53,142 nt of DNA from Dehalococcoidia bacterium. GTDB lineage: Bacteria > Chloroflexota > Dehalococcoidia > DSTF01 > JACRBR01. The notes beneath the pieces were generated by a model. That model saw only the letters and a list, made by a program, of their open reading frames with translations, was not told the DNA's origin and did not search any database. A program made the position numbers and the translations under genes. The stretch is from contig JBBDXD010000028.1 in assembly GCA_040902535.1 (NCBI GenBank), forward strand, positions 1 through 53,142, read 5' to 3'. Of the stretch, positions 7,586-16,212 are shown piece by piece; the first letter of the stretch is position 1; each line of letters starts with the position of its first letter.

Positions 7586-8332
7586 CAGAATAAGCAGCGT
7601 CGGACCCGTCGACGGATCTTGTGGATCGACGCCGATCTCTGTTGTGCCACCCGCAGTGAACTCTGGAAAGGAATCCACTGCGCCTCCGAATACTCTGACA
7701 ATCACCGGCTGTTCAGCCGTTCGCGCGAACACGATGGCGAAGAACCCACCGAGCTCGCTCGGGTCCGTAGAACTCAACACCAGTGAGAACATAACCTTGC
7801 AATCTGCAACGTTCCCCTCGGAGCGACACCCGATCGTGTAGACTCGCGTCCGCTCAGCATCGACTGGAGCGGGTGATGACCAGCCACCAAGCAACTCCTT
7901 GATGCCGGCAAGATCCGTGGTGTAAGCCTCGGGCTGGAAGTATCCTGCGCCGAAGCCGTACCGCACTTCCTCCGGGATCGCTCCGTCACAAAGCGGAAAC
8001 GTATGATCGAGGCCTTCGTTCACCCCGTTCGGGCAGGTGATCGGTACACCCGGCGAGCCTTCAAGCAACTCATCGGCGCGGCCTTCGCTCACGAGCAGCT
8101 CTACTCGCTGTGCGAAATCACATAGTTCCTGTTCTACCGGGCATGTCGAGGACGAAACGATGACAGAAGCGGCAGGATCAGGGGGGAACGTCGGAGTACT
8201 GCCGGACTTCTGCGTCGCTACGACCGTCTCGCCCGAGCTAGCCGGCGCATCCTGGCCGGGATCGCCACACGACATCAGGAGCGGCGCCGCCACCGTCAGG
8301 ATCACGCACGCAAGGAGACTGGGGACGAGCAT
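7574..8332 (-). CDS. Putative lipoprotein of unknown function
   Basis: 252 residues with a lipoprotein signal peptide: hydrophobic residues 4-20 and lipobox LLMSC with Cys22. A Ser/Thr/Pro-rich linker follows (about residues 26-58) and then a globular domain with several cysteines (CPVEQELCDF, CPNGVNEG, FPLCDGAIP, GCRSEGNVADC). GGAGGG stands 4 nt before the start. The protein would be attached to the outer face of the membrane. No family is recognised; such lipoproteins with paired cysteines are common in Chloroflexota. Confidence 0.75.
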   Translation of the reverse strand: MLVPSLLACVILTVAAPLLMSCGDPGQDAPASSGETVVATQKSGSTPTFPPDPAASVIVSSSTCPVEQELCDFAQRVELLVSEGRADELLEGSPGVPITCPNGVNEGLDHTFPLCDGAIPEEVRYGFGAGYFQPEAYTTDLAGIKELLGGWSSPAPVDAERTRVYTIGCRSEGNVADCKVMFSLVLSSTDPSELGGFFAIVFARTAEQPVIVRVFGGAVDSFPEFTAGGTTEIGVDPQDPSTGPTLLILLFE

Positions 8333-8399
8333 CTATCCCTCCGGTCAGCCCTGCAGATGCGATGATACAACGGATGTCGCGAGATCCGACATCCGATTT

Positions 8400-9329
8400 C
8401 TAATCGCCCCTTGCCCTAAACCACTCCACCGTGCGCGCTAACCCCTCCCGCAGCCCCACCTGCGCGCGCCAGCCGGTGGCAGCGCGGAGTTTCTGTGACG
8501 AGGCGTAGTTCGCGGGCACGTCGCCGGGACGCTCCCCAAGGTCGTTGAGCTGCGGCTCGCGGCCGACGATGTCGCTGATCTGTTCGATCACGTCGATCAT
8601 CTTCGAGCCGGTGTCGGAGCCGACGTTGAAGTAGTCGAGGCCGCTCAGTCCGAGCACGGCGGTGTGCGCGCGCGCCAGGTCGTCGACATAGATGAAGTCG
8701 CGCACCTGCTCGCCCTTCCAGTACAGCGGGATCGGCTCATCGGCGAGCAGCGCCGTGATGAAGTTCGGGATGGCGTGGGTCTCCGGCTCGTGCATCTCGT
8801 TGGGGCCGTACGGGTTGAAGTAGCGCAGGATGATCGCGTCCATGCCGTAGGTGGCGTGGAAGGACTCCGCGAACGCCTCGGTCGCCACCTTCGACGCGCC
8901 GTACGGGTTCGACGCGGCACCGAGCGGGTCCGTCTCGCCGATCGGCAGGTGTTGCGGCGTGCCGTAGACCGTCGCGCTCGACGAAAACACGAGCTTGCCG
9001 ACGCCGGCGCGTTGCATCGCGTCCATCAGGCGCACGGAGTTCAGCACGTTGTTCTCGGCGAAGAGCAGCGGCTGCTCGACGGAGCGCGCGACCTCGATAA
9101 ACGCCGCCATGTGGATGACGGCGTCGTGGCCGCGCAGCCATTCGGCGAGACGCTCGTCGCGCATGTCGCCTTCGATGAAGCGCGCGCCTTCGGGCACAAG
9201 CTCGCGAAAGCCCTTCGACAGGTTATCGACGACGGTGACATCGTGCTGTTCTTCGAGCAGGACGCGGGTGACGGCGGAGCCGATGAATCCCGCCCCGCCC
9301 GTGACGAGGACGCGCAGGCGGCGGCGCAC
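8400..9329 (-). CDS. galE: UDP-glucose 4-epimerase-like NAD-dependent sugar epimerase
   Basis: 309 residues, an extended SDR. The N-terminus has the Rossmann motif VTGGAGFIGSAV, then VVDNLSKG for NAD adenosine binding, SSSATVYG with the catalytic Ser/Thr, and YGASK giving the Tyr-x3-Lys pair; RYFNPYGP and DFIYVDDLARA are standard nucleotide-sugar epimerase signatures. The GTG start at 9329 overlaps the fabF TAG by one base (TAGTG), so the longer frame to 9791 is not used. Substrate could be UDP-Glc/Gal, UDP-GlcNAc or UDP-uronate; sequence alone does not decide. Coupling to fabF hints at cell-envelope synthesis. Confidence 0.85.
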   Translation of the reverse strand: MRRRLRVLVTGGAGFIGSAVTRVLLEEQHDVTVVDNLSKGFRELVPEGARFIEGDMRDERLAEWLRGHDAVIHMAAFIEVARSVEQPLLFAENNVLNSVRLMDAMQRAGVGKLVFSSSATVYGTPQHLPIGETDPLGAASNPYGASKVATEAFAESFHATYGMDAIILRYFNPYGPNEMHEPETHAIPNFITALLADEPIPLYWKGEQVRDFIYVDDLARAHTAVLGLSGLDYFNVGSDTGSKMIDVIEQISDIVGREPQLNDLGERPGDVPANYASSQKLRAATGWRAQVGLREGLARTVEWFRARGD

Positions 9330-10600
9330 TAAGCCTCGTACTTCTTGAAGACGAGGCAGGCGTTCTGGCCGCCAAACCCGAAGCTGTTCTTGAGCACGAC
9401 CTTGATCTCGCCGACTTCGCGCGACTGGTTCGGCACGTAGTCCAGGTCGCAGTCCGGATCCGGGTAATCCTGGTTGATCGTCGGCGGCACCCATCCGGTG
9501 AGGATCGACTGCACGGCGACCACCGATTCGATCGCCGCGGAAGCGCCGAGCGTGTGGCCGATCTGCGACTTCGTCGAGCTGATCGGCACCTGGTACGCGT
9601 ACTCGCCGAGGGCGCGCTTCATGGCGATGGTCTCGTACTTGTCGTTCATCTGCGTCGACGTGCCGTGGGCGTTGACGTAGTCGATCTCCTCGGGCTTCAC
9701 GCCGGCGTCGGCGAGCGCGAGGGTCATCGCGGCGGCGGTCGTCTCGCCGTCTTCGACGGGCGCGACGACGTGGTGCGCGTCCGACGTGCACCCGTAGCCC
9801 GCCAGCTCCGCGAGGATCGTCGCGCCGCGCTGCTTAGCGCTTTCTTCCGACTCAATGACGAACACCGCGGCGCCCTCGGACGACACGAAGCCGTCGCGCT
9901 GCGCGTCGAAGGGGCGGCTGGCGCCGGAGGGCGGGTCGTTACGCGTCGAGAGCGCTTTCATCACCTGGAACGCGGCGAGTCCGAGTTCGGAGAGGCCGGC
10001 TTCGGTGCCGCCGGTGATCATCATGTCGGCGCGGCCAGCGCGGATCATCTCCAGCGCCTCACCCATCGCATTGCCGGCCGATGCGCAGGCGGTGGAGATC
10101 GTCGCGTTGTAGCCCTTCAAGCCGTGCGTCATCGCGACCTGCGCGGCGGCCATATTGGGCAGCATCTTCACCATGTAGAACGGGTCGACGCGGCGGCCGC
10201 CCTTCTGGACGATGTCCTTGACGGCCTTGTCCGTGTCGGGATAGCCGCCCATGCCGTTGCCGAACAGCACGCCGACGCGGTACCGGTCGTCGATGGCGCC
10301 CGTATCGAGGTTCGCCATCTTGAACGCCTCGACGCAGGACGCGAGGGCAAGCTGCGAGAAGCGCGACATGCGGCGCGCCTCCTTGCGGTCGATGTACTCC
10401 TCCGGCGCGAAATTCTTCACCTCGCCGGCGATGTGCGTGTCGTAGCCGGTGGAGTCGACCTGCGTCAGCCAGTCGACGCCCGACTTCGCCGCAAGAGCGC
10501 GCTCCCAGAACTCGGGCACGCTGTTGCCGAGCGGGTTGAGCGTGCCCATGCCGGTGATGACGACCTTCCTGCGGCCGTTGCCGTTGGTGGCGTTGACCAT
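9329..10600 (-). CDS. fabF: Beta-ketoacyl-ACP synthase II
   Basis: 423 residues, normal for FabF. It catalyses condensation of acyl-enzyme with malonyl-ACP in fatty-acid elongation. The nucleophile is Cys172 (STACASAGNA), with His312 (NAHGTST), Lys344 and His349 (KSQIGHTLGAS) completing the Cys-His-His set, and the C-terminal FGFGGQNA loop is intact. It is followed by the galE-like gene with a one-base overlap and preceded by folC. No acpP or fabD is in the window. Confidence 0.95.
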   Translation of the reverse strand: MVNATNGNGRRKVVITGMGTLNPLGNSVPEFWERALAAKSGVDWLTQVDSTGYDTHIAGEVKNFAPEEYIDRKEARRMSRFSQLALASCVEAFKMANLDTGAIDDRYRVGVLFGNGMGGYPDTDKAVKDIVQKGGRRVDPFYMVKMLPNMAAAQVAMTHGLKGYNATISTACASAGNAMGEALEMIRAGRADMMITGGTEAGLSELGLAAFQVMKALSTRNDPPSGASRPFDAQRDGFVSSEGAAVFVIESEESAKQRGATILAELAGYGCTSDAHHVVAPVEDGETTAAAMTLALADAGVKPEEIDYVNAHGTSTQMNDKYETIAMKRALGEYAYQVPISSTKSQIGHTLGASAAIESVVAVQSILTGWVPPTINQDYPDPDCDLDYVPNQSREVGEIKVVLKNSFGFGGQNACLVFKKYEA

Positions 10601-10630
10601 GCTGGCTCTCTGAAACCAGGCGGAACGAGG

Positions 10631-12010
10631 CTATCCCGGCGCCTGTCCGAGGGGCGGTCGCCCCTGCTTCATCGATAGCATGATCATATCTGATTCGATC
10701 CCAAGCAGGTATTCGCGCAGCGCCGCAACGAACGCGATCGCGCCGAACGCCACGACGGCGCCGCGCTCGCCTGCCGAAGCTACGGCTGCTTCATACGCGT
10801 CCGGGAGGCTGCTGAACGTCTGCACCGGCGCCTCGTACGGCCGGAACGCTTCGGCAAGCTCGCGAGGGTCGGCGGCGCGCGCGCTCACCCACCCCGTCAC
10901 GAACACGTCGTCGGCGATCTCCGCGACCGCTGCCGCCATCGCTGCGACGTCCTTGCCGGCGAGCGTGCCGAAGACAAACGTCGCGTGCGAGAGGCCGAAA
11001 TGCTCGCGCAGCGCCGCCACCATGCGCTTCGCCGAATCGCCGTTGTGGGCGCCGTCGATGATCACATACGGCCGCCGCTTCAGCACTTCGAGCCGTCCCG
11101 GCCACGTCAGATCGGCGAGCGCCGTGCGCACGTGCTGCGGCGTCAGTTCGAATCCCGCACAGGCGGCCAGCGCTTCGCACGCGAGGATCGCCGTGGCGGC
11201 GTTATCGAGCTGATGGCGGCCGGTGAGCGAAAGGCGGCCCGCGTACGCCGCGTGCTCCGTCTTCATCTTGAAGTCCTGTCCTTCACTTGAAGCGGACGTG
11301 CGCGCGAGCTGACACGCCTTCGCCGTTTCGATGACCGTCGCGCCGCGATCATCGGCCGTTGCGCGCACGACGTCGATCGCCGACTCACGTTGCGGCGCCA
11401 CGATGACCGTCGCGCCGGGGGTGATGATGCCCGCCTTTTGTGTCGCGATCTCCGCGATCGTATCGCCCAACACGGCGGTGTGTTCGAGGCTGATCGGCGT
11501 GACGATGACGACGTCGGTGGCGTCGAAGACGTTGGTCGAGTCGAGCGTGCCGCCGAGCCCCACTTCGACGATCTGCAGGTCTACCTCCGTTTCGCGGAAG
11601 GCGACGAACGCCGCCGCGGTCAGCGCGTCGAAGGCGAGGAATTGTCGTGCGGGGAAGTTGGCAGCGACCCCGGCGATCGCGTCCCGCGCCAGCGTCATGG
11701 CCGAGGCGAACGCCTGCTGCTCGCACGGCTTGCCGTCGATGCGGATGCGCTCGTTGTATCGATGCAGGTGCGGGCTGATGTAGTAGCCGGTGCGCTTGCC
11801 GGACGCCCGGAGGATCGATTCGACGATGGCGCCCGTGCTGCCCTTCCCCTTCGACCCGGCGATGTGCACCGTCGGACGCGCGAGATGCGGGTCGCCGAGC
11901 ACCGCGAGCAGCGCGCGCATCGGTTCCACGTCCGGGCGCGATGCGAACTCGCCCGTGCGTTCGAAGTCAGGCAGCGTGAGCAGCCATTCCAGCGATTCGA
12001 CGTAGTCCAT
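10631..12010 (-). CDS. folC: Folylpolyglutamate / dihydrofolate synthase
   Basis: 459 residues, a Mur-ligase-type ATP-dependent amide ligase that adds glutamate to dihydropteroate or folate. Diagnostic stretches are the P-loop HIAGSKGKGSTG, SPHLHRYNERI, VEVGLGGTLDSTNVF, SLEHTAVLGDT, QKAGII and the C-terminal domain IDGAHNGDSAKR. It is one of five folate-pathway genes in the window (with folE, PTPS, folK, folP), though not adjacent to the others. It probably precedes fabF on the same mRNA, 30 bases apart. An octamer/heptamer repeat array begins two bases upstream of its start. Confidence 0.95.
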   Translation of the reverse strand: MDYVESLEWLLTLPDFERTGEFASRPDVEPMRALLAVLGDPHLARPTVHIAGSKGKGSTGAIVESILRASGKRTGYYISPHLHRYNERIRIDGKPCEQQAFASAMTLARDAIAGVAANFPARQFLAFDALTAAAFVAFRETEVDLQIVEVGLGGTLDSTNVFDATDVVIVTPISLEHTAVLGDTIAEIATQKAGIITPGATVIVAPQRESAIDVVRATADDRGATVIETAKACQLARTSASSEGQDFKMKTEHAAYAGRLSLTGRHQLDNAATAILACEALAACAGFELTPQHVRTALADLTWPGRLEVLKRRPYVIIDGAHNGDSAKRMVAALREHFGLSHATFVFGTLAGKDVAAMAAAVAEIADDVFVTGWVSARAADPRELAEAFRPYEAPVQTFSSLPDAYEAAVASAGERGAVVAFGAIAFVAALREYLLGIESDMIMLSMKQGRPPLGQAPG

Positions 12011-12012
12011 CG

Positions 12013-12088
12013 CAGTCTGTCAGTCTGTCAGTCTCTCAGTCAGTCAGCAATCCGCGGTCAGCGGTTAGCGGTCAGCCGTCAGCAGTCG
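12013..12088. repeat. Octamer then heptamer tandem arrays (CAGTCTGT; GCGGTCA)
   Basis: Three CAGTCTNT 8-mers at 12013-12036, CAGT repeats, then five 7-mers at 12054-12088: GCGGTCA, GCGGTTA, GCGGTCA, GCCGTCA, GCAGTCG. The GCGGTCA family recurs at 46053-46080. No gene is seen in the rest of 12011-12211. Confidence 0.85.
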
Positions 12089-12211
12089 GCGGGGCAATGA
12101 TAGCAACGCTCGGTGCGTCGACCGTCGCTGCATCGAAGTCCGGCTTTGCGCTGGATCGTGACGTACCGTCAGGCCCGACCGCCGCCCTCTGACTTCCCAC
12201 AAGCCACTTCG

Positions 12212-13312
12212 CTAAGGCTCGTACGGTCTTCGCGCGGTGTTGGCCCAGTGCTGCCATGCCGGTTTCTCGGTGTCGTCGTCGCGCAGCAGGCCGATGCTCT
12301 CGAAGGCGCCGAAGGCGGTGTCGCGCGCGTACGTCGGATCCCAGATCGCGAACCAGACGACGAATGGCATGGCGAGGTCTTCCGCCTCGTCGATGATCCG
12401 CTCGACGAACGCGGACTGGTCTGACTCCGTGCCGCTGTTGACGCCCTGGGCGCCGGCCGTCGTCGCGTACCCCATCTCGGCGATGGCGATCGGCTTGTCG
12501 GTGAAGGCGCGCAGTTGCGAGTAATAGTTTTCCGGGATCGCGGCGGCGTTCGGGAAAGCGAAGCTGGGATACGTGCTGATCGCCGTGAAGTCCGTGCGCG
12601 GCTCGAATGCCGTGACGAGTTGCCAGTCCGCGAAATGGCGATCCTCGCGGGGCAGCAGCCCCTGCAGGTCTTCGTACTGGAGCGTCACTGTGATCTGGGT
12701 CTTGGGTGACTTCGCCTTCACCGCCTCGTACGCCTGGGCGTACAGCGTCTTGAAGTTCTCGAAGTCTTCCGCGTTCTGCGCGTAGTAGAGGTTCATCTCG
12801 ACGCCGAGCGCCATGTAGTCGGGCTCGTAGTTCAATGCCACGTACTCCGCGTACGACACGAACGCCGCCCGCACATCACCGTCGTCGAAGCGTTTGCCGG
12901 AGAGCGAGACGGGAAGGTTCGAGAGCCGGTCGCGGCCGGTCGCGCCGTCCGTCGGATCGATCGCGAAGAAGGAGCGCAGATCGTTGTCGTCGATCGCCCT
13001 GATCTCCGACGAGGTATTGCGCGCCGTCTCGTCGCTGATCTCGGCGCCGGGCGTGAAGTCCGACCACGGCACGCTGCGCTGGATGAGCACCAGGTCGCCA
13101 TGCGTATCCGCGAACTCGATGGCCTCCTGGTACGCATCGGCGTTCAGTTCGCGAGGCAAGGAACTGAAGCCCATCATGAACGAGCGTGCGGGTCCGCTGG
13201 GCGGCTCGACGCCCGGATCACCCGCGTCACCGCCGCACGCGGCGAACGCCGCCGGCAGCACCATCAGCAGCGCGAGCGCACAGCCTCGCCAGAGTCGTCC
13301 CAAGATCACCAT
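12212..13312 (-). CDS. Lipoprotein with glycoside-hydrolase-like TIM-barrel domain
   Basis: 366 residues. Signal peptide with lipobox AFAAC (Cys26) places it on the outer membrane face. The rest looks like a clan GH-A (beta/alpha)8 barrel: Glu172 in LGVEMN fits the acid/base position after strand 4 and Glu279 in IAIAEMGY fits the nucleophile after strand 7, with ISTYPSF before strand 6/7 and a WFAIWDPT strand 8. This recalls arabinogalactan endo-galactanase or cellulase-like lipoproteins. Substrate is unknown and the family call rests on the two glutamates and strand pattern. Confidence 0.65.
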   Translation of the reverse strand: MVILGRLWRGCALALLMVLPAAFAACGGDAGDPGVEPPSGPARSFMMGFSSLPRELNADAYQEAIEFADTHGDLVLIQRSVPWSDFTPGAEISDETARNTSSEIRAIDDNDLRSFFAIDPTDGATGRDRLSNLPVSLSGKRFDDGDVRAAFVSYAEYVALNYEPDYMALGVEMNLYYAQNAEDFENFKTLYAQAYEAVKAKSPKTQITVTLQYEDLQGLLPREDRHFADWQLVTAFEPRTDFTAISTYPSFAFPNAAAIPENYYSQLRAFTDKPIAIAEMGYATTAGAQGVNSGTESDQSAFVERIIDEAEDLAMPFVVWFAIWDPTYARDTAFGAFESIGLLRDDDTEKPAWQHWANTARRPYEP

Positions 13313-13363
13313 TCCCGCGTCCCGGCGGATTGTACCGTGTCGCTTCGCGGCGCAATCCCAAAG

Positions 13364-13975
13364 TCAGGGAGCAGGATCAACCGATGAAGGTGCTTTGGAC
13401 GGCAATAAACGCCGCAATTCGCGCATGTGGCGTTCCAGTTCGCGCGGCGTTCGCACCCGCGCAACCGTCAGTTGCGCCAGCTCTGGTTGCCGCAGGTATT
13501 CCGGATAACGCCGCCGCCGGCTGCGGTGCGACTGCACGATCCATAGCAGGAGCGACTCGCGACTGAAGAAGAACATGCGCAGGCGCTCGCGGTTATTGCC
13601 CCAGAGCACTTCCCCGCGGGCGCGGCGGCGGAACGTCCGCAGCGTGACCTGCCAGAGCGCCCGCGGCATGGAGTAGTCGAGCCAGATCACGTGTTCCGCG
13701 CGTCCCCACGTGAGATCGCGCACCTGCGCGTAGCCGCCGTCGACGACCCATGCATCGCCGGCGAGCGCGGCCTCCACGCGCGCGCGAAAATCCGCGGGCG
13801 CGGCGGGCGTCCAGGCCGGCTCCCAGTGCAGAGCGTCGAGCTCGACGTGCGGCAGCGCCGTCATGGCGGCGATGCGCGCGGCAACCGTCGTCTTGCCGCT
13901 CCCCGACGTCCCGATGATGGCGATGCGGCGCGGGAAGCGGGGCAGCGTCGTAGGCGTGTCGGGTTGTGGGGGCAT
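13364..13975 (-). CDS. P-loop nucleotide kinase (adenylate-kinase-like, FlaR/topology-modulation type)
   Basis: 203 residues. Walker A is GTSGSGKTT near residue 22; ELDALHWEP, WVVDGGYAQVRD and VIWLDYSMPRALWQV are the typical segments of the small P-loop proteins annotated as DNA topology modulation/FlaR or adenylate-kinase-like. WGNNRERLRMFF and the basic stretch SHRSRRRRYPEYL form the lid. The family's true substrate is unknown. It stands alone, with a degenerate tandem repeat 95 bases upstream of its start. Confidence 0.75.
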   Translation of the reverse strand: MPPQPDTPTTLPRFPRRIAIIGTSGSGKTTVAARIAAMTALPHVELDALHWEPAWTPAAPADFRARVEAALAGDAWVVDGGYAQVRDLTWGRAEHVIWLDYSMPRALWQVTLRTFRRRARGEVLWGNNRERLRMFFFSRESLLLWIVQSHRSRRRRYPEYLRQPELAQLTVARVRTPRELERHMRELRRLLPSKAPSSVDPAP

Positions 13976-14040
13976 GGACTCTGTTCGCTACTGCAGTGTG
14001 ATGCGGAGACTGTGGAGATCCGGACCGGGTCGCCGTGATG

Positions 14041-14068
14041 AGGTCCTTCGCGTTCGCTCAGGACGACC
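14041..14068. repeat. REP-like half element
   Basis: Reverse complement reads GGTCGTCCTGAGCGAACGCG and then AAGGACCT, matching the left/right ends of the element at 21604-21712. A single arm only. Confidence 0.6.
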
Positions 14069-14070
14069 TT

Positions 14071-14240
14071 ATGCGCAGACTGATGATTTTATGCCAGACC
14101 GATGATTTTATGCGCAGACCGATGCCGTGATTCGCAGACTGATGACGTTATGCAGACTGATGACGTTATGCGGACTGATGACGTTATGCGGACTGATGGC
14201 GTTATGCAGGCTGATCGACGTTATACGGAGTGATGACAGT
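14071..14240. repeat. Nine degenerate 18-20 bp tandem repeats
   Basis: Nine units of ATGCGGACTGATGACGTT type at 14071, 14091, 14110, 14130, 14150, 14168, 14186, 14204 and 14223; units 5-7 differ by one or two bases, outer units are more diverged and 19-20 bp long. They fill most of the 305-base gap between scpA and the kinase gene. Plus-strand translation gives a spurious RLMTLC peptide repeat. No spacers, so not a CRISPR array. Confidence 0.9.
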
Positions 14241-14280
14241 CATTTCGGCTTATCGCCGAAGACTAATCGACTGAGCCGCC

Positions 14281-15093
14281 TCACGCCTGCTGGTCGAACT
14301 CCGACGTGTCGCCCACTTCGAGCGCCTCTTCGCCGGAAGGCGCGAGCAAGATGTCGGTGAACGTACCATCCTGGACGGCGTCGAGTTCGCGCGCCTTGAT
14401 CAGCTCGAGCACGGCCATGAACGAGACGATGATCTCCATGCGTGTGCGACACGCTTCGATCACGCTGCGGAAGCTCACCGTGCCTTCGGTCTCGAGCCGC
14501 GCGCGCAGCAGTTCGACCTTCTCTTGCACCGTGATCTTGTACGGGCGGATGACGTGCACCGGCTCGTGGTGCTCGATCTCGCGCGTGAGGGCGATCTCCA
14601 CCATCTGGCGCAGCAGGTCCACGGTCACGCCATCGAGGCCGGTCGGGGGCGGCAGTTCGGGCGGTGGGGCGATACGCGGGTACGAGTGCAGGCCGGCCGT
14701 CTCGATGGCGCGCAGCCTGCCGGCGGCCTCCTTGAAGAGCTTGTACTCGAGAAGCTGGCGCGTCAGCTCGCCTGCCAGATCTTCCTCGTCCTCGTCGTCC
14801 GTGCCCTCGACCGCCGGACGCGGCAGCAGCGCCCGCGACTTGAGCAGCAGCAACCGGGCGCCAATGGAAATGAAGTCCGCGAGCGCATCGAGATTGATGT
14901 GCTCCGATTGGTGCAGGATCTCCATGTACTGATCGGCGACGGCGACCAGCGCGATGTTCGTGATGTCGAGTTCTTCGCGTTCGATGAGGTGCAGCAGGAG
15001 GTCGAGCGGCCCCTCGAAGAAGGGGAGCGCGAGTTGGATGCCCGTGGCCTCGTCATGTAGCGCGGAGGTGCGCGCCTCAGGGTGTGCGGTCAT
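14281..15093 (-). CDS. scpA: Segregation and condensation protein A
   Basis: 270 residues, the kleisin subunit that bridges SMC heads. The N-terminal signature FFEGPLDLLLHLIEREELDI is intact, followed by ADFISIGARLLLLKSRALLP, an acidic linker with DDEDEEDLAG, and a C-terminal winged-helix (VSFRSVIEACRTRMEIIVSF, LELIKARELDAVQ). Its usual partner scpB is not adjacent in this window. Start at 15093 is preceded by TATCAT with 7-nt spacing and no ribosome site, suggesting leaderless mRNA. Confidence 0.95.
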   Translation of the reverse strand: MTAHPEARTSALHDEATGIQLALPFFEGPLDLLLHLIEREELDITNIALVAVADQYMEILHQSEHINLDALADFISIGARLLLLKSRALLPRPAVEGTDDEDEEDLAGELTRQLLEYKLFKEAAGRLRAIETAGLHSYPRIAPPPELPPPTGLDGVTVDLLRQMVEIALTREIEHHEPVHVIRPYKITVQEKVELLRARLETEGTVSFRSVIEACRTRMEIIVSFMAVLELIKARELDAVQDGTFTDILLAPSGEEALEVGDTSEFDQQA

Positions 15094-15100
15094 CCGGGGG

Positions 15101-15106
15101 ATGATA
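15101..15106 (-). promoter_or_regulatory. Leaderless -10 box of scpA
   Basis: TATCAT on the minus strand, 7 nt before the scpA ATG; no Shine-Dalgarno between. Confidence 0.5.
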
Positions 15107-15170
15107 GCAGAGGGTGGAAGCGAGATGCGGGGTTAGAAGCGAGATGCGGGAAGCGGGATCAAGCGCCGAG

Positions 15171-16007
15171 TTAGTTGCGGAGGCGCTCGCGAAGCTTGTC
15201 TATCACTTCTCGTTCGAAGATGGCTTTGAGTTCATCCGGCTGCAGGTCGTTGTCGCACGCGACGAACGCGTCATTGAGCCTCACCTCACTTCGCCCCTCA
15301 CGAAGGTCAACGAACTCGGCGCGGAAGTCGATGCCGCCGAACGTCGCTCCACACTCGTTTGCGCGAACGCCTACGTCATAAGTGAATGAGAAGAACGGCG
15401 TGAGGGGCGGGCTGTACTCCCGATCATCGTCGTCGATGCGGTCGAGTAGCCCAACGAGGTCAGACTTGGGCACGGCGAACGCATATACGTTGGCCCCGGG
15501 CTCGTACGCGACGGTCTTCTTAACGGACGGCTCGCACGTCGTCGCCGTGAACGCGAATAGAGCGACCCCGGCGAGTATCAAGGTCCGCCAAGAACTGGCT
15601 GTCGAGAGGCTGGTCCGACTGGTGAAGTAGATGTACGAGGCGGGCAACGCAACGAGCGCGACCAAGTCCGTCCAGTCAACGACGCGCTTCACGTCCAGTA
15701 CAACTACAGAGTTCCACAGGTCGATGACACCCTGTGACGTCGGCGACTTCCACCAAACGAAAGCCGCTGCCGTCAAAAGATAGATTTGATCGCGTCGTGC
15801 GGGCACCACCGCCGCGAAAAACGCCGGGAAGATCCAGAGACCGGCGAAGTCTGAGAGCTTGCCGGTCAGTTCGTTGGCGAGTTCGCGTTTGAGTATGAAG
15901 TCGTTGAGCAGCAGGACCGCAAGGCCGATCAAGAAGCCTGGAGAGGTCACTGTGCCGCTCAGGCGAGTGGCGCGCAGGGAATGCTCCCACCCTCCTCTTG
16001 CATTCAT
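15171..16007 (-). CDS. Multi-pass membrane protein with extracytoplasmic C-terminal domain
   Basis: 278 residues from ATG 16007; the longer frame to 16304 is non-coding by its composition. The N-terminal half has about four membrane helices and the stretch NELTGKLSDFAGLW followed by FPAFFAA, a pattern I have seen in uncharacterised membrane proteins of several phyla. After the last helix (LILAGVALFAFTATTCE) comes a soluble region of about 130 residues with single cysteines (NECGATF, VACDNDL). Function unknown. Confidence 0.75.
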   Translation of the reverse strand: MNARGGWEHSLRATRLSGTVTSPGFLIGLAVLLLNDFILKRELANELTGKLSDFAGLWIFPAFFAAVVPARRDQIYLLTAAAFVWWKSPTSQGVIDLWNSVVVLDVKRVVDWTDLVALVALPASYIYFTSRTSLSTASSWRTLILAGVALFAFTATTCEPSVKKTVAYEPGANVYAFAVPKSDLVGLLDRIDDDDREYSPPLTPFFSFTYDVGVRANECGATFGGIDFRAEFVDLREGRSEVRLNDAFVACDNDLQPDELKAIFEREVIDKLRERLRN

Positions 16008-16032
16008 GCGGCCACGATAGCACCACTGGCAC

Positions 16033-16070
16033 AGCAAGAAGCGGGATCGACGCCGATCCCGCTTCTTGCT
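16033..16070. terminator. Perfect 17-bp inverted repeat, possible terminator hairpin
   Basis: Arms 16033-16049 and 16054-16070 are exact reverse complements (AGCAAGAAGCGGGATCG) with a 4-base loop. It lies downstream of the minus-strand phosphodiesterase gene and upstream of the membrane-protein start. No U-tract follows, so it could be a terminator without tail or a palindromic repeat. Confidence 0.5.
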
Positions 16071-16212
16071 CCTCTGCGATGGGAGGCATCGTCGGTCTGC
16101 ACCAGACGGGCTTCGGGTGGCGGACGCCGTCATGCTCGATGGCACGATCCTCCGCGCAAGGCTTATGACGTCGAGATCGAGCGGTGTGAGCAGCTGGCGC
16201 GATGGCGCGCGG

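Noticed and set aside
14071-14240. Possible CRISPR array or repeat peptide (RLMTLC)
   Set aside because: Units are contiguous without spacers and degenerate; the peptide repeat is just translation of the DNA repeat.
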